DNA from: Roseimicrobium gellanilyticum
GTDB lineage: Bacteria > Verrucomicrobiota > Verrucomicrobiia > Verrucomicrobiales > Verrucomicrobiaceae
NCBI RefSeq assembly: GCF_003315205.1
Contig: NZ_QNRR01000017.1
Span: 1 to 64,000 of the forward strand
Direction of reading: 5' to 3'
DNA length: 64,000 bases
Each line of letters begins with the position of its first letter. Within the stretch, counting starts at the first letter, position 1. The translations under genes were made by a program, and so were the position numbers. Of this stretch, positions 19,155 through 29,497 are shown one piece after another. The notes under the pieces are model-generated. The model was not told the DNA's origin, ran no database searches, and was given only the letters and a program-made list of their open reading frames with translations.

Positions 19155-20341
19155 GTGCAGCCGGAAGTCTCCACCTCGCCTGGCGGTACATCGCGCACCA
19201 CCGGGTGCGCACCCTGCTGTTGGCGCTCGCGCTGGGACTCACGCTGGCTCTGCCACTCGCGGTCCGCACGCTGCTGCGCATCGCCCAGCAGGAATGGCGC
19301 GCCCGGGCTCAGGCCACGCCGCTGGTGCTGGGCGCGAAGGGCAGCGCACTCGAACTCACCCTGAATGCGCTGTACTTTCGCAGGCAGGGCGTAGATACGA
19401 TTCCAGCGAAAAGCACCCGCCTGGTCCGCGATACCAGCCTCGGCCAGGCCATCCCGCTGCATGTGCGTTTTCATTCGCAGGAGTCACCCATCGTGGGAAC
19501 CTCACTGGACTATTTTGGTTTCCGTGGGCTGCAGCTCGCGGAGGGGCACACCTTGGGTCGCCTGGGTGATTGTGTGGTCGGCGCAGAAGTCGCGCGGAAG
19601 CGGAATCTGAAGCCGGGCAGTTATGTGATGTCTTCTCCGGAACAGGTTTTCGATCTGGCGGGTGTGTATCCGCTGAACATGCGTGTCACCGGCATCCTCG
19701 CGGAGAATCACACCGCGGATGACCAGGCCATCTTTGTAGATGTGAAGACCGCGTGGCTCATCGAAGGCATCGCACACGGCCATGAGGATCTGGTGAAAAC
19801 CGCGGACGCCACGCAGATTCAGGAAAAGCAGGAGGGCAATGTCGTTGGCAGCAAGGCCGTGCGCATGTACGCCGAGGTCACCGATGCGAACATTGGCGGA
19901 TTTCACTTCCACGGTGACTCCGACACCTATTCCATCAGCGGTGTGCTGGTGGTGCCAAAGGATGCCAAGTCGCAAGCGCTGCTGTTGGGCAAGTTCCAGA
20001 ATGGTGGTGAGCAGCAAACGCTTCAACTCGTGCAGCCACCTCAAGAGATGGATGCTTTGCTCGCGACGCTGGTGCAAGCAGAGCGATTCGCCCTCTTGCT
20101 GCTTCTGTTGCTGGGAGTTGCCGTGGTGCTCATCGTCATCCTGGTCTTCGCCTTGTCCTTCCGCTTGCGACGTCGTGAATTCGCAACCTTGGAAGACATC
20201 GGCATCAGCCGCAGCACCATTGCGCTGGTAAAGACATGCGAGATCCTGCTCGTGAGTGCCGCATCACTTGCCATCGTGGCCATCACCCTGTGGCTTGTGC
20301 AGCACTATGGTGCAGTGATGGTGCGAGCGGGTGTGCAGTGA
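19151..20341 (+). CDS. FtsX-like ABC transporter permease
   Basis: About 396 residues from the ATG at 19151, which overlaps the stop of the ATPase gene; an in-frame ATG at 19142 is the alternative. Topology: one N-terminal helix (TLLLALALGLTLALPLAV), a large periplasmic region of about 250 residues, and C-terminal helices (ALLLLLLLGVAVVLIVILVFALSF and ILLVSAASLAIVAITLWLV). Only three helices are plain and the last FtsX-domain helix seems missing at the C-terminus, so the protein looks slightly short for the family. Substrate unknown. Confidence 0.78.
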   Translation: MSAAGSLHLAWRYIAHHRVRTLLLALALGLTLALPLAVRTLLRIAQQEWRARAQATPLVLGAKGSALELTLNALYFRRQGVDTIPAKSTRLVRDTSLGQAIPLHVRFHSQESPIVGTSLDYFGFRGLQLAEGHTLGRLGDCVVGAEVARKRNLKPGSYVMSSPEQVFDLAGVYPLNMRVTGILAENHTADDQAIFVDVKTAWLIEGIAHGHEDLVKTADATQIQEKQEGNVVGSKAVRMYAEVTDANIGGFHFHGDSDTYSISGVLVVPKDAKSQALLLGKFQNGGEQQTLQLVQPPQEMDALLATLVQAERFALLLLLLLGVAVVLIVILVFALSFRLRRREFATLEDIGISRSTIALVKTCEILLVSAASLAIVAITLWLVQHYGAVMVRAGVQ

Positions 20342-20358
20342 GCACTACCAGGAGTTGA

Positions 20359-21237
20359 TTACTTCTTCGGCAATTCCTGCTGCACCACCCCTGCGAGCAA
20401 GTGGGCTTTTTCCTTCAGGTCCTTCACCTCATCCAGCGTGAAGGCCTTGCCTTCCGGCACGTCGAGAATCGGGATCATGGCTTCCAGGCCGTCATGCAAG
20501 GTCTGTATGGCAGGCTGGGCCTGGATGTCCGGATGCAATGACTCCAGGCTGTTGAGGAAATACTCCACCACATCGGACCGCCCAAGCGCACGGCTCTTGT
20601 CTTCGGAATAGTTCGCGGCCACGGCTTCGGTGGCGATTTCAAAGGCACGGAGCCAGCCGCCCAATGCGATCAGGTGGGCCACATCCGAATCACGAAGCTG
20701 CACCATCTCGCCTTCCACGTCCGCCTGGGTGGAAGCCAGCTCGGCGCGGAGCTTGTCCCAGTCGCCTTTGAGGCTGTTTTCCAGCAGGCTCTGGCTGTGC
20801 TTGTTGATGCGCAGGCCGGCACCGAGGGCCTTGGCATATTTCAGAATGGCCCGGCCTACGTTCTCCATCTCCTCGATCTTCTCGCACTGCACGACCAGGA
20901 ACCCATCACCAATCAGGGTGCCAAGTCCGAGGGCCAGCAGGACACGATCACTGGGGGCCTTTTCCGAGATGGGGCGCTTCAATTGATCATAGGGAAGCGT
21001 GCCCAAAGCATCGAGCGAGTCGAATACCTTCCGGATGCTTGGCGTGGTGAAATCATTGACGCCAAACTCCTCACGCACGTGCTCATCCCCCACCAGCCCC
21101 TCCGGGACCTTGGGTTTGTCCTCTTTGGACTTGGCGGACTTGCCGGTCTTTTCCTGGGCACCGGCGGTGACACCGAGGGAGAGAACAAGGACCGGGAGCA
21201 GGAGCGCGCGGAGAATTGCGGAGGACGAAAAGCGCAT
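20359..21237 (-). CDS. Exported hypothetical protein
   Basis: 292 residues with a clear signal peptide (SSSAILRALLLPVLVLSLGVTAGAQ). The mature part is mainly helical with a conserved-looking GTLIGDGFLVVQCEKIEEMENVGRAI segment and a Lys-rich end. I do not recognise the family. Convergent with the ABC permease gene. Confidence 0.7.
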   Translation of the reverse strand: MRFSSSAILRALLLPVLVLSLGVTAGAQEKTGKSAKSKEDKPKVPEGLVGDEHVREEFGVNDFTTPSIRKVFDSLDALGTLPYDQLKRPISEKAPSDRVLLALGLGTLIGDGFLVVQCEKIEEMENVGRAILKYAKALGAGLRINKHSQSLLENSLKGDWDKLRAELASTQADVEGEMVQLRDSDVAHLIALGGWLRAFEIATEAVAANYSEDKSRALGRSDVVEYFLNSLESLHPDIQAQPAIQTLHDGLEAMIPILDVPEGKAFTLDEVKDLKEKAHLLAGVVQQELPKK

Positions 21238-21476
21238 GAGCGGAAACTGGCGGAAGGGAAAACCGTTCGGAAATGTTAAACGCGTTCCAGGGGAAATTCC
21301 AGCAACGAATGGCCTGAGCCGCGCATACGACCGGGTGGCATTGAAGGGGTGAAATCTTGCATACTTCCTGCTTTTCCCCTTGCCTCAGAGGGATTTGTTG
21401 CACCTGAAATGCCGCTTGACGGTGCATTGGGCGTGTCCATGCTACCTCCCACCTTTTTCCTGCCTTCTAAAATAAT

Positions 21477-23000
21477 ATGTCTGATTGGAATGTGACGCTC
21501 TGGCTCGCCTGCTACGCGGCGGTCTTTGCCGGTCTGAGCGTGTTCGGCGCCCACCGCCTGCGCATTCTCTGGTTGTACGCCCGCCATCGGAAGGAAGAGC
21601 CAAAACCCCTGAAAAAATTTGAAGAGCTGCCACTCGTCACGGTGCAGCTCCCGCTCTTCAATGAGATGCACGTGGTCGAGCGCCTGCTGGGTGCCGTCTC
21701 CCGGCTCGATTACCCGAAGGACAAGCTTCAGATACAGATCCTTGATGACTCCACGGATGAGACCGTGACCGTGTGTGAGGAAGCCGCAGAGCAGCTTCGC
21801 AAACAGGGCTTCGACGTCGAGTACCGCCACCGCACGGACCGCACAGGGTTCAAGGCCGGTGCTCTCGAAGCCGCCTCGCCGACCGCCAAGGGAGACTACC
21901 TTTTGATTTTCGACGCGGACTTCGTCCCCCAACCGGAACTGGTAAAAGAGCTCATCCATCACTTCACGGATCCTAAGGTGGGCATGGTACAGGCGCGCTG
22001 GGGTCACCTGAACGAAAAGGAAAGCCTCCTCACCCGTCTACAGGCCATGATGCTGGATGGCCACCTCGTGCTGGAACAAGCCGGACGCAGCCGCAGCGGA
22101 CACTTCTTCAATTTCAACGGTACTGCCGGCATGTGGCGCAAGCAGTGCATCGCGGATGCTGGTGGCTGGGAACACGACACCCTGACTGAGGACATGGACC
22201 TCAGCTACCGCGCCCAGATGAAGGGCTGGCGCTTCGTGTACCTGAAGGATGTGGTCGTTCCCGCGGAACTGCCCCCGGACATGGATGGCTTCAAGAGCCA
22301 GCAGCATCGCTGGACGAAGGGCTCCATCCAAGTGTGCAAAAAGATGTTCAAGAAGGTGTGGACCAGCGAGGAGCCTCTTGGCATCAAGATCGAAGCCACC
22401 GCCCACCTCGGCGCGAACTTCGCCTACCTGCTCATGTTCGGCGTGCTCGTCCTGGTGTATCCCGCAAATTTCGTCTTCCAGACCACGTGGATGAAGACGG
22501 TCTTGCTGGACATCCCGGTGTTCCTCTTCGCAAGCCTTTCCGTCATCGTGTTCTACCTGACCGCCCAGGGCGCCCAGCGTCCTTGGGGCTGGGTCCGTGC
22601 ACTCCCCTACCTCCCTCTGCTGCTGGCCTTGGGCATCGGCATGAGCATCAACAACGGCAAGGCCGTCCTGGAGGCTCTGTTCAATCGTGAGTCGGAGTTC
22701 GTCCGCACACCAAAGTACGGCGAGCAGACCGCCCCCAAGCGCCGACGCAGCAAGTACAAGGCGGCCCGTTCCATCACCTTCTGGCTGGAGGTCGCCCTGG
22801 CGCTTTACTTCTCCTGGCTGGTGTTCGCGGCCCTCAGCAAAGGTCAGTGGCTCAGCGTCCCCTTCCTGGCCATGTTCCAGTTTGGTTTCCTGTACGTCGT
22901 GCTTGGCAGCGTGAGCAAGTGGGTGAGCTTTCCCTCCTGGACGCTCCCCCCGACGCCGCCCGAGGAACCGACCTCGGACTCGGATCCGGCCATTGCATGA
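21477..23000 (+). CDS. GT2 processive glycosyltransferase (cellulose synthase/glucomannan synthase-like)
   Basis: 507 residues. One N-terminal helix, then a GT-A catalytic domain with the four processive-synthase signatures: DDSTDET (first Asp), FDADF (DxD), TEDMDL (general base Asp) and QQHRW (QxxRW). At least four C-terminal membrane helices follow (from ANFAYLLMFGVLVLVYPANF). It should polymerise a beta-linked polysaccharide at the inner membrane. No PilZ domain or cellulose accessory genes are nearby, so the polymer could be a mannan or other glucan. Confidence 0.85.
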   Translation: MSDWNVTLWLACYAAVFAGLSVFGAHRLRILWLYARHRKEEPKPLKKFEELPLVTVQLPLFNEMHVVERLLGAVSRLDYPKDKLQIQILDDSTDETVTVCEEAAEQLRKQGFDVEYRHRTDRTGFKAGALEAASPTAKGDYLLIFDADFVPQPELVKELIHHFTDPKVGMVQARWGHLNEKESLLTRLQAMMLDGHLVLEQAGRSRSGHFFNFNGTAGMWRKQCIADAGGWEHDTLTEDMDLSYRAQMKGWRFVYLKDVVVPAELPPDMDGFKSQQHRWTKGSIQVCKKMFKKVWTSEEPLGIKIEATAHLGANFAYLLMFGVLVLVYPANFVFQTTWMKTVLLDIPVFLFASLSVIVFYLTAQGAQRPWGWVRALPYLPLLLALGIGMSINNGKAVLEALFNRESEFVRTPKYGEQTAPKRRRSKYKAARSITFWLEVALALYFSWLVFAALSKGQWLSVPFLAMFQFGFLYVVLGSVSKWVSFPSWTLPPTPPEEPTSDSDPAIA

Positions 23001-23013
23001 TGCAATTTTGAGA

Positions 23014-23061
23014 AAAAGTTGCCTTTCCGGGCTGGAAAAATCCAACGGAAGGGCACCTTTT
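23014..23061 (+). terminator. Terminator hairpin after the GT2 gene
   Basis: AAAAGTTGCCTTTCCG (from 23014) pairs with CGGAAGGGCACCTTTT (to 23061), with a short AT-rich loop and T-run, 14 bases after the GT2 stop. The rest of the gap to 23169 shows an AT-rich promoter-like stretch but no gene. Confidence 0.65.
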
Positions 23062-23169
23062 ATGTCTCCTACCCGCCCAACGGCATGAAATCCGCTAGGA
23101 AGTGGGTTATATTTTTTGCGTCATGCCGATCTGACAGTTGCAGGAATGCTTAAGATTTGTTAATTTATA

Positions 23170-24138
23170 ATGTCCAGCCACGATTCCACCGTGAACCGCG
23201 CCGCCTCGCACATCCATCGTCTGGTGACTGCCCTGAAATGTGGCGCGCTGGCTGGCTCAGCAGCCCTCCTCAGCCACTGCGCTGGCAGCCCGAGCCCGGC
23301 CAAGCATGCGGACGTTGTGGTGAGCGTGAAGGACCAGAAGCTGGCCGTGTACAACAAGGACGGCAAGGTGACCAAGACGTATCCGGTCTCCACTTCCAAG
23401 TTTGGGGTCAATGACAAGCCCGGAAAGTATGGCACACCGTTGGGCGCCCATGAAGTGGTGGCCAAGATTGGCCATGGAGCGCCTCCCGGAGCCGTCTTCA
23501 AGAGCCGCCACTGGACGGGTGAAGTGCTCAAGCCCAACGCTCCCGGTCGCGACCCCATTGTTTCCCGCATCCTCTGGCTGCGTGGCCTGGAAAAGCAGAA
23601 CCAGAACGCCTACGCCCGCTGCATCTACATCCACGGCACCGCCGAGGAAGTGAACATCGGCAAGCCCGTCAGTTACGGCTGTGTCCGCATGAAGTCGAAC
23701 GACGTGATCGATCTGTTCGGCCGCCTGCCGATTGGTTCCCGGGTGACGGTGGTAACGACTGGCCTGCCCAAGCATGTGCCCACCCTGCCCACCGCTGTGC
23801 CGGTTTCGACCCCTGCCGGCGAACGCCCCCCAATTTTGCTGACCCCGCCCAAGCAGGTTGAGGAAGAAGGACCACTGCTCGCGGAAAATACGAAGACGCC
23901 CGGCTCGGCCTCCACCGAACATGCGTCCCCCACCCGCGCACCCGCTCCCACGAAGCGCCGCACCACCACAGTGTCCACCGATTCTCCGACGGCCACGGCT
24001 GAAGCAACGCCCCCGAAGCGTCACGTGCAGCATTTCAAGTCGGACGAGAAGGTGTTGTACTCGGCACCTGCGGCGTCTGTGGACGGTCCCGGAGTGATTT
24101 TGCGCTCCAAGCGCAGCGCTTCGCAGAATCTGAATTGA
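23170..24138 (+). CDS. L,D-transpeptidase (YkuD domain) lipoprotein
   Basis: 322 residues. The N-terminus has a hydrophobic stretch ending LLSHC, a plausible though imperfect lipobox. The YkuD domain starts ADVVVSVKDQKLAVYN and carries the catalytic HGT-(x)7-GKPVSYGCVRM motif with Cys in GCVRM. It would form 3-3 peptidoglycan cross-links or anchor proteins to the wall. The C-terminal 110 residues are a Pro/Thr-rich low-complexity tail, longer than usual. Confidence 0.88.
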   Translation: MSSHDSTVNRAASHIHRLVTALKCGALAGSAALLSHCAGSPSPAKHADVVVSVKDQKLAVYNKDGKVTKTYPVSTSKFGVNDKPGKYGTPLGAHEVVAKIGHGAPPGAVFKSRHWTGEVLKPNAPGRDPIVSRILWLRGLEKQNQNAYARCIYIHGTAEEVNIGKPVSYGCVRMKSNDVIDLFGRLPIGSRVTVVTTGLPKHVPTLPTAVPVSTPAGERPPILLTPPKQVEEEGPLLAENTKTPGSASTEHASPTRAPAPTKRRTTTVSTDSPTATAEATPPKRHVQHFKSDEKVLYSAPAASVDGPGVILRSKRSASQNLN

Positions 24139-24185
24139 GCCCGGCGCAGTCCGGGGCTTTGAGAAGATCCTTTGCTGCCTGTCGG

Positions 24186-26957
24186 CTACCGGTAGATGCG
24201 CACCATGCCCCCTGCGTCCAGCACGGCCATGGAGTCCACGGACCAGGGCGCATAGTCCACGATGAGCCCGAGCGGATCGATGCTCCCAATTTCCTTGAGG
24301 TCCGCCACCCCGGCGAGGATCTTCGCTCCCCGCTCGCTGCCGACGAGAATCCGGCCATCCCCGAAAAAGGCGCCGAAATTCTGGTTCCCCCCGCGACTGC
24401 CCAGCGTGATCTCTTCCACCACTCTCGGCGTGATCAGCTTCACTTCGGCAGACGTTGAGACCAGCACTCCCGGCGTGTGTGTATGTGGCGAAGCCACAAG
24501 CCTGTGAATTGGCGCCTGCAGATCCATCTCCGCAACGATCTTCCCTTGCGCCACATACACCATCGCGCTGCCAGCCGAGATCCAGATATGCTCCCCATGG
24601 GTCACCATGTGCACGCCTTCCGGCATCTCGCCCTGGGATATCCCCAAGGCATAGGTCCGCCGGAGTTTCCCCTCCAGAGTGGAATGTGAGAGATCAATCG
24701 TACCCTGCTCCCGCGCATGGAGAATCCACACCCCATCGGGTGTGGGACACATCGCGATCACTGCCGGAGGCATCCATCCGAGCCTCGAAATCAATGGTTC
24801 AGGGCTTGTAGGAGGGTGACGAAAATCTTCCAATCGGGCACAGCCGTAAAACGTTCCCTGCTCACCCCGGGAAAATGGCAACCAGGCGGTGGAACCCCGG
24901 AGAAGATGCGCTTGCAGGTGAGAAGTCGAGTGCCGGCTTGTGCACGGAGTGAGCTTCCCCACAGTAGTATCGCGCGTCCCCAGCATCCAAAATTCCTGGA
25001 CAGACCTGCGATGCGCCCCCCGAACCAGCCAGGAATCCCCCGAAGTATGGAAGCGATGCCACTCGACATCCTCGTCCTTCGGCAGGGACCATTGCTGCAC
25101 CTTGGTGAGGGAGACTGGAGCCTTTGTGGAGCTCTGCGGTTTGATGACCGCACGCGGCTCGTGGAAGCGCGATTCGGCGTACCGAATGGCATCGCGGCGG
25201 AGCAGGAGATCTGAGGCCTCCATCTTCTGCAGGACCTCGGCGAACGCATGCGCATCACCTGGAGCGCACGACCTCAATGCGTAACCGATGGCGGTGATAT
25301 TCACGCTGCTGAGCCGCTCACGCACGCGCGGGTCTGTCTGCTTCTCGCGAATGATGTGCAGCGCACGAGCCATTTCCAGGGGCGGATGAATGTGGTTCCG
25401 GGTTTCATCGAGCCGCATCGCAAGCGCCAGGGCGTCATCATGCGCACCGAGACGATGCAGATACTCAAAGTGCGTCTCCAGACACGCCCGAGCCTGAGCG
25501 GAGCCAGGCCATCCGCTGGCCAACACAGCGAGGGCGAGCCCCGGCTGGTTCAGCTTTTCATAGAGGATGCGGGCATCATGAAGACGATCGCTGCTGCCCG
25601 ACAGAGCCCGGCGAAAAGCTTCCACAGCATCGTGCTCGCGTCCGAGTAATCGCAGAAGATCGCCGCACTTCTCATGGCGCTCAAGGTCGGCGTACAGCAA
25701 CACCGCCTCCGCCAGCAGTCCGCCGTCCTCCAGGCATTTGGCGGCGAGATGTTTGTTCTGCAGTTTCTCCTCGTAGATCTTCGCGGCCTCCTGAAATCGT
25801 TTCCCGCGTACCAAAGCGCCGGCAGCAGCATGCCAGTCCCCCAGCAGATGGGCGAAGATGTAGGCCGCGCGATCAAAATTGCCCACCGCCAGTTCGCGAT
25901 TGGCAAGGTCGAGGTATTTCTGTCGCAGCTTCCACTGCGTGTCCGCGGAGACATTCCAGAAGTCCGCCGCCCCCCCGCCACCGCGCATGCCAAAACCAAA
26001 GGTGGGATTGCGCTCGGACAACCTTCCTGATGGTGGAGCGATGCCACGCCCTCTTTCACCTCCACCAAGGGGAAGTGCATAGCGCAACCCCTTATCCGGG
26101 TCACTCTCCAGCATGTTGAGCAACCTCTGGACCGCGCCCTCACGTTGACGCTGGAGTTTGGCGAGTTGCTCCGCAGACCAGCTCTGAAGCTTGTTCCAGA
26201 GAGGCGAACGCTGTTTGCCTTCATGGCCTGTCTTGCCGCCTGATCCAGAGGAGGAGTCGGCGTTCTTGCCATCACCTCCAGCGTCGCTGCCCCCTCCCAG
26301 CTTGGAGATGCCGGACATGATCCAACTCCCGAAGGTGCCAATGGCATTACCCAACGTGTCCTTGACCCACGCGCCCTTGCCCGAGTCACGTTGCAAGTCC
26401 TTGGGATCCGAAGAGCCGATGTCTTCCGAGGCTTCGCCAAAGAGTCCGCTCACATCCTCCGACAGTGCAAGCGTGATATGAAGAAGCTCGGGCAGAGGAG
26501 TCCTTCCATGCACGGCATGCATCCACGAGGTCGAACGCGGCAGCGGAGGAACGACGAGAACTTCAGGCTGGATGGCATCCGACTCCTCGAATGCGATGAG
26601 CCCAATCGAAGGATGAAAAAAATAATAGTCGTACTGCAACAACCTCCGCGCCTCCTCAGGAGCCAGCTGGGGATCCAACTGCATCGGGAGCGGTACAGCC
26701 ACGCAGCCATGCTCCACCGCAGCGGGTTGCACACGTGGACCAAACTGCGCCGGCGCGCTGCTGACTGTGGCGGGCATCAACAGCAAGCCACCGGGCTCCA
26801 GGTCTTCCGAGGATCCCGGGACGATGAAGAACTTCATGCCGGCATGCCGCGCCATCTCCTCCAGCCAGGCCGCGATGTCGCTACCCGGCAGGAAGCCGGC
26901 ACGCGGCACCCGTGGTGCCGTGGCAGGGATCATTCGGAGTGGAAGGGAGACTGGCAT
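24186..26957 (-). CDS. bpX-type protein: N-terminal domain, TPR-like helices and beta-propeller (MoxR-vWA-propeller system)
   Basis: 923 residues, last gene of a five-gene minus-strand operon, 11 bases after the vWA-like gene. Residues 1-170 form an alpha/beta domain of the bpX type. About 180-290 is a Gly/Ser-rich linker. About 340-600 is a run of helical hairpins resembling TPRs (NRELAVGNFDRAAYIFAHLL and repeats). About 620-923 is a beta-propeller (repeating W/G-rich strands such as MCPTPDGVWILHAREQGTID). In the MoxR/vWA/propeller conflict systems the propeller is thought to recognise the trigger or target. Exact bpX number needs an HMM. Confidence 0.65.
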   Translation of the reverse strand: MPVSLPLRMIPATAPRVPRAGFLPGSDIAAWLEEMARHAGMKFFIVPGSSEDLEPGGLLLMPATVSSAPAQFGPRVQPAAVEHGCVAVPLPMQLDPQLAPEEARRLLQYDYYFFHPSIGLIAFEESDAIQPEVLVVPPLPRSTSWMHAVHGRTPLPELLHITLALSEDVSGLFGEASEDIGSSDPKDLQRDSGKGAWVKDTLGNAIGTFGSWIMSGISKLGGGSDAGGDGKNADSSSGSGGKTGHEGKQRSPLWNKLQSWSAEQLAKLQRQREGAVQRLLNMLESDPDKGLRYALPLGGGERGRGIAPPSGRLSERNPTFGFGMRGGGGAADFWNVSADTQWKLRQKYLDLANRELAVGNFDRAAYIFAHLLGDWHAAAGALVRGKRFQEAAKIYEEKLQNKHLAAKCLEDGGLLAEAVLLYADLERHEKCGDLLRLLGREHDAVEAFRRALSGSSDRLHDARILYEKLNQPGLALAVLASGWPGSAQARACLETHFEYLHRLGAHDDALALAMRLDETRNHIHPPLEMARALHIIREKQTDPRVRERLSSVNITAIGYALRSCAPGDAHAFAEVLQKMEASDLLLRRDAIRYAESRFHEPRAVIKPQSSTKAPVSLTKVQQWSLPKDEDVEWHRFHTSGDSWLVRGAHRRSVQEFWMLGTRDTTVGKLTPCTSRHSTSHLQAHLLRGSTAWLPFSRGEQGTFYGCARLEDFRHPPTSPEPLISRLGWMPPAVIAMCPTPDGVWILHAREQGTIDLSHSTLEGKLRRTYALGISQGEMPEGVHMVTHGEHIWISAGSAMVYVAQGKIVAEMDLQAPIHRLVASPHTHTPGVLVSTSAEVKLITPRVVEEITLGSRGGNQNFGAFFGDGRILVGSERGAKILAGVADLKEIGSIDPLGLIVDYAPWSVDSMAVLDAGGMVRIYR

Positions 26958-26968
26958 GACGCAGATGG

Positions 26969-29497
26969 TCAGGAAGAGGGGTGCAAGGGTTCTCCAGTTT
27001 GTCGGGAGGCAGCGACCGAAGATGCCGACTGCGAATGCAAACGGGCCGGCAACGCCCGCAGCAACAGCCGGCTGAGCGACGTCAAAGCCGCGAGCGATCC
27101 GGATGCTCCATCACCAAACCTCTCAAGCGTGCCCGATGACCAGGCGGTCGTGGTTCCTTTCAACACCATCACACTCAGCTCCACTCCGGATTTCCCATCG
27201 ACCACATGCAGGAACCCGCGCGGATCGTACACAATGCGGCGTCCATCCTCGAACTCCGCCTGAGCCAGGGTGAAGCCACGCCACTGTGACACCTTGAATC
27301 GCTCCAAGGGACGAAGCTCCACATCTGGATTGCTGGTTCCACGCCAGCACGGCGAACGATCCGGAGTAACATCCAGTCGATAAACACCACCACTCTGCTT
27401 CCGAAAATACAGCCCGCCTTCTTTTCCGAAGCCTGCCTCGCACAAGGTGGTGTGACGGGAACCTGTGCTATGTCCCTGAAGTTTGCTGGACGCGAGCTTC
27501 TCGGGAAGAGGCACGGGGCGTGGATCTTCACGAAAATCAACACCATCGAACCAGTGCTGTCGAGGGTAGGGACCGCGATAGGACTGGAGCAGAAAGCCCG
27601 TCGTTGTCGAAAACGCATCACAACCGTGGGTATGATACACCACCAGCGCATCTGATTGCAGGGAGGCACCGGCAATCAGGTGGGGGGAAAAGTTCCCGGT
27701 GCACATGTAGGAAGCTTTTCGTCCATGGACGTCACATACGAGCAGATCACAGGTTGAGAACCTCCCAAACGCGAGTGCCACCGTGCCAGGTTCAGCACCG
27801 TCCACTATCATGGCACGTTCCGCGTGGGCCTCTGGCGCATAGGGACACAGCACACGCCCCGCTGGCCCATATGCCTGGACATACCAGTAACAGACGCACC
27901 TTTCTGGGGTTATCCCTATGTGTCCCGCCTGCGGCAGCTCAAACACAGGGAGACCGCTGGAGAACACGGGATACAAAAGAGGCCACGGAAGATGACTGTA
28001 GAAGGCTGGCAGCCGGGCATCTTCATCGATCAGATCCCGGGAGGGACGTCGCTCCGACGCCCCTTGCAACAGCGCATCCAAATCGACCAGGACCTGGGCA
28101 AGCGTACGCGCTCCCGCAACCGTATGGCGGGCCATCATGAGCTGACCTCGCCTGTCCACCTGGATGGAATGTAGCAAACACGAGGCGGCAAGCTGTTGCC
28201 ACGCATGCTCACGCACAAGCCGCGCCATGGCGTCCGGATGAGACACGAGAAATACCTCCTCGCCCGGCGCGAAGACCGCATTCTCCTGCTGCACAAAGTC
28301 CGTCAACGCCTCCGCCGGATAGGGAGTGGGCTCCAGTCGAGTGAGCTGAGTACGCACGTCCTCGATAGTACGCAGAGGTGCGGGCACGAACGCATCCCTC
28401 ACCAAAGTGTAGACCTCAACCCCTTGCTCTTCCTGAGGTCCAGCTCTCCCCTTCAGATGTTGCAACGCCAGCGCCGTGCCCAGGGCAAAGAGTCTTGGTT
28501 TGCCCCACAGGTGAATCCCGGTATCCAGCAGGATCTTCCGCTTTGGGGGCGGATCACCGGGCGGGGATTCACGTCGTGTGTAGAGAGCCTCTCCCTGAGC
28601 CAGACGCGTGGCGAAGGTCAGTTCGTCCCACGCAAGCTCCGTAAGCAGCAGGCGATCGGGCTCACCACGATTGGTAATGTCTGATACCCCACCCACCGGA
28701 AGATCATCCTGCTGCCAGACCGGCTTTGGCACGTGGAGGATGGCGGAGAGACGCCGTGCCACGCCTGCCACTTGTGCCAGTTGTCCGCCTTCCTCTTCGA
28801 GCGCCAGGAGCAGGTCATCCGGCACTTCAATTGGGGGCGGGTCCTGGGCCTTCTCCTCCAGCGGCAACGGCATCTGGTCGTTGAGACTGGCATCGAGACC
28901 TGTGCGGAGGCGATTCTCCAACTGGCCGGGAGGAAGTCGATCAAATGCCTTCGCCAGCGCACTCAAATCGCGCAGCAAACGTGCCTGACCATTGATGTCC
29001 GGTGCTCGCTGCATGAACGGCTCAAGGCTGGGAGTCGACTTGAATTCATCCAGAATATCCCGGGAGAGATCGGCAGGCAGGCGGTTGAACGCACCCTCAA
29101 AAATCGTGCGCACCAGCAACCGTTTCGCGGCGCCATTCTTCAAGTCATTGGGGAGCTTGCTGATGGCATCCAGCCCACGCGCGGCATGCATCCAGAGGCT
29201 GGCCAAGGTGGCAGGCAGAGGCTCTCCGGACTTCCACACATCGCATGCATGCTGGAGTTCGGTATGGATGACCACACCGTCCCACACGGTCTGCGCGGCA
29301 GCGTTCACCAGCACCACAGCACCGAGCGGGGGCAATCCCTCCGGAGCGAGAGCCTCCAGCAGATCCACCATCGTGTCCCGCGAGCCGAGGAAATTCCCGA
29401 GAACGCTCCCCATGGCCGAACGAAACTCCCCATGCCACGTCCAAAAATGCCCGGGCGGCGCGCAGAAGTAACCCAATGTCGCTTTGCCGTGCATCAA
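26969..29497 (-). CDS. vWA-like plus beta-propeller protein of the MoxR ternary system
   Basis: 842 residues. A helical N-terminal half leads to a von Willebrand A-like core about residues 320-470, with strand ILLDTGIHLWGKPRLFALG. The MIDAS position reads DTG instead of DxSxS, so metal binding is doubtful. A WD/propeller-like C-terminal region follows (GVYRLDVTPDRSPCWRG, RRIVYDPRGFLHVVDG). Its ATG overlaps the stop of the upstream gene by four bases, showing translational coupling. It probably bridges the MoxR ATPase and the propeller protein. Confidence 0.65.
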   Translation of the reverse strand: MMHGKATLGYFCAPPGHFWTWHGEFRSAMGSVLGNFLGSRDTMVDLLEALAPEGLPPLGAVVLVNAAAQTVWDGVVIHTELQHACDVWKSGEPLPATLASLWMHAARGLDAISKLPNDLKNGAAKRLLVRTIFEGAFNRLPADLSRDILDEFKSTPSLEPFMQRAPDINGQARLLRDLSALAKAFDRLPPGQLENRLRTGLDASLNDQMPLPLEEKAQDPPPIEVPDDLLLALEEEGGQLAQVAGVARRLSAILHVPKPVWQQDDLPVGGVSDITNRGEPDRLLLTELAWDELTFATRLAQGEALYTRRESPPGDPPPKRKILLDTGIHLWGKPRLFALGTALALQHLKGRAGPQEEQGVEVYTLVRDAFVPAPLRTIEDVRTQLTRLEPTPYPAEALTDFVQQENAVFAPGEEVFLVSHPDAMARLVREHAWQQLAASCLLHSIQVDRRGQLMMARHTVAGARTLAQVLVDLDALLQGASERRPSRDLIDEDARLPAFYSHLPWPLLYPVFSSGLPVFELPQAGHIGITPERCVCYWYVQAYGPAGRVLCPYAPEAHAERAMIVDGAEPGTVALAFGRFSTCDLLVCDVHGRKASYMCTGNFSPHLIAGASLQSDALVVYHTHGCDAFSTTTGFLLQSYRGPYPRQHWFDGVDFREDPRPVPLPEKLASSKLQGHSTGSRHTTLCEAGFGKEGGLYFRKQSGGVYRLDVTPDRSPCWRGTSNPDVELRPLERFKVSQWRGFTLAQAEFEDGRRIVYDPRGFLHVVDGKSGVELSVMVLKGTTTAWSSGTLERFGDGASGSLAALTSLSRLLLRALPARLHSQSASSVAASRQTGEPLHPSS

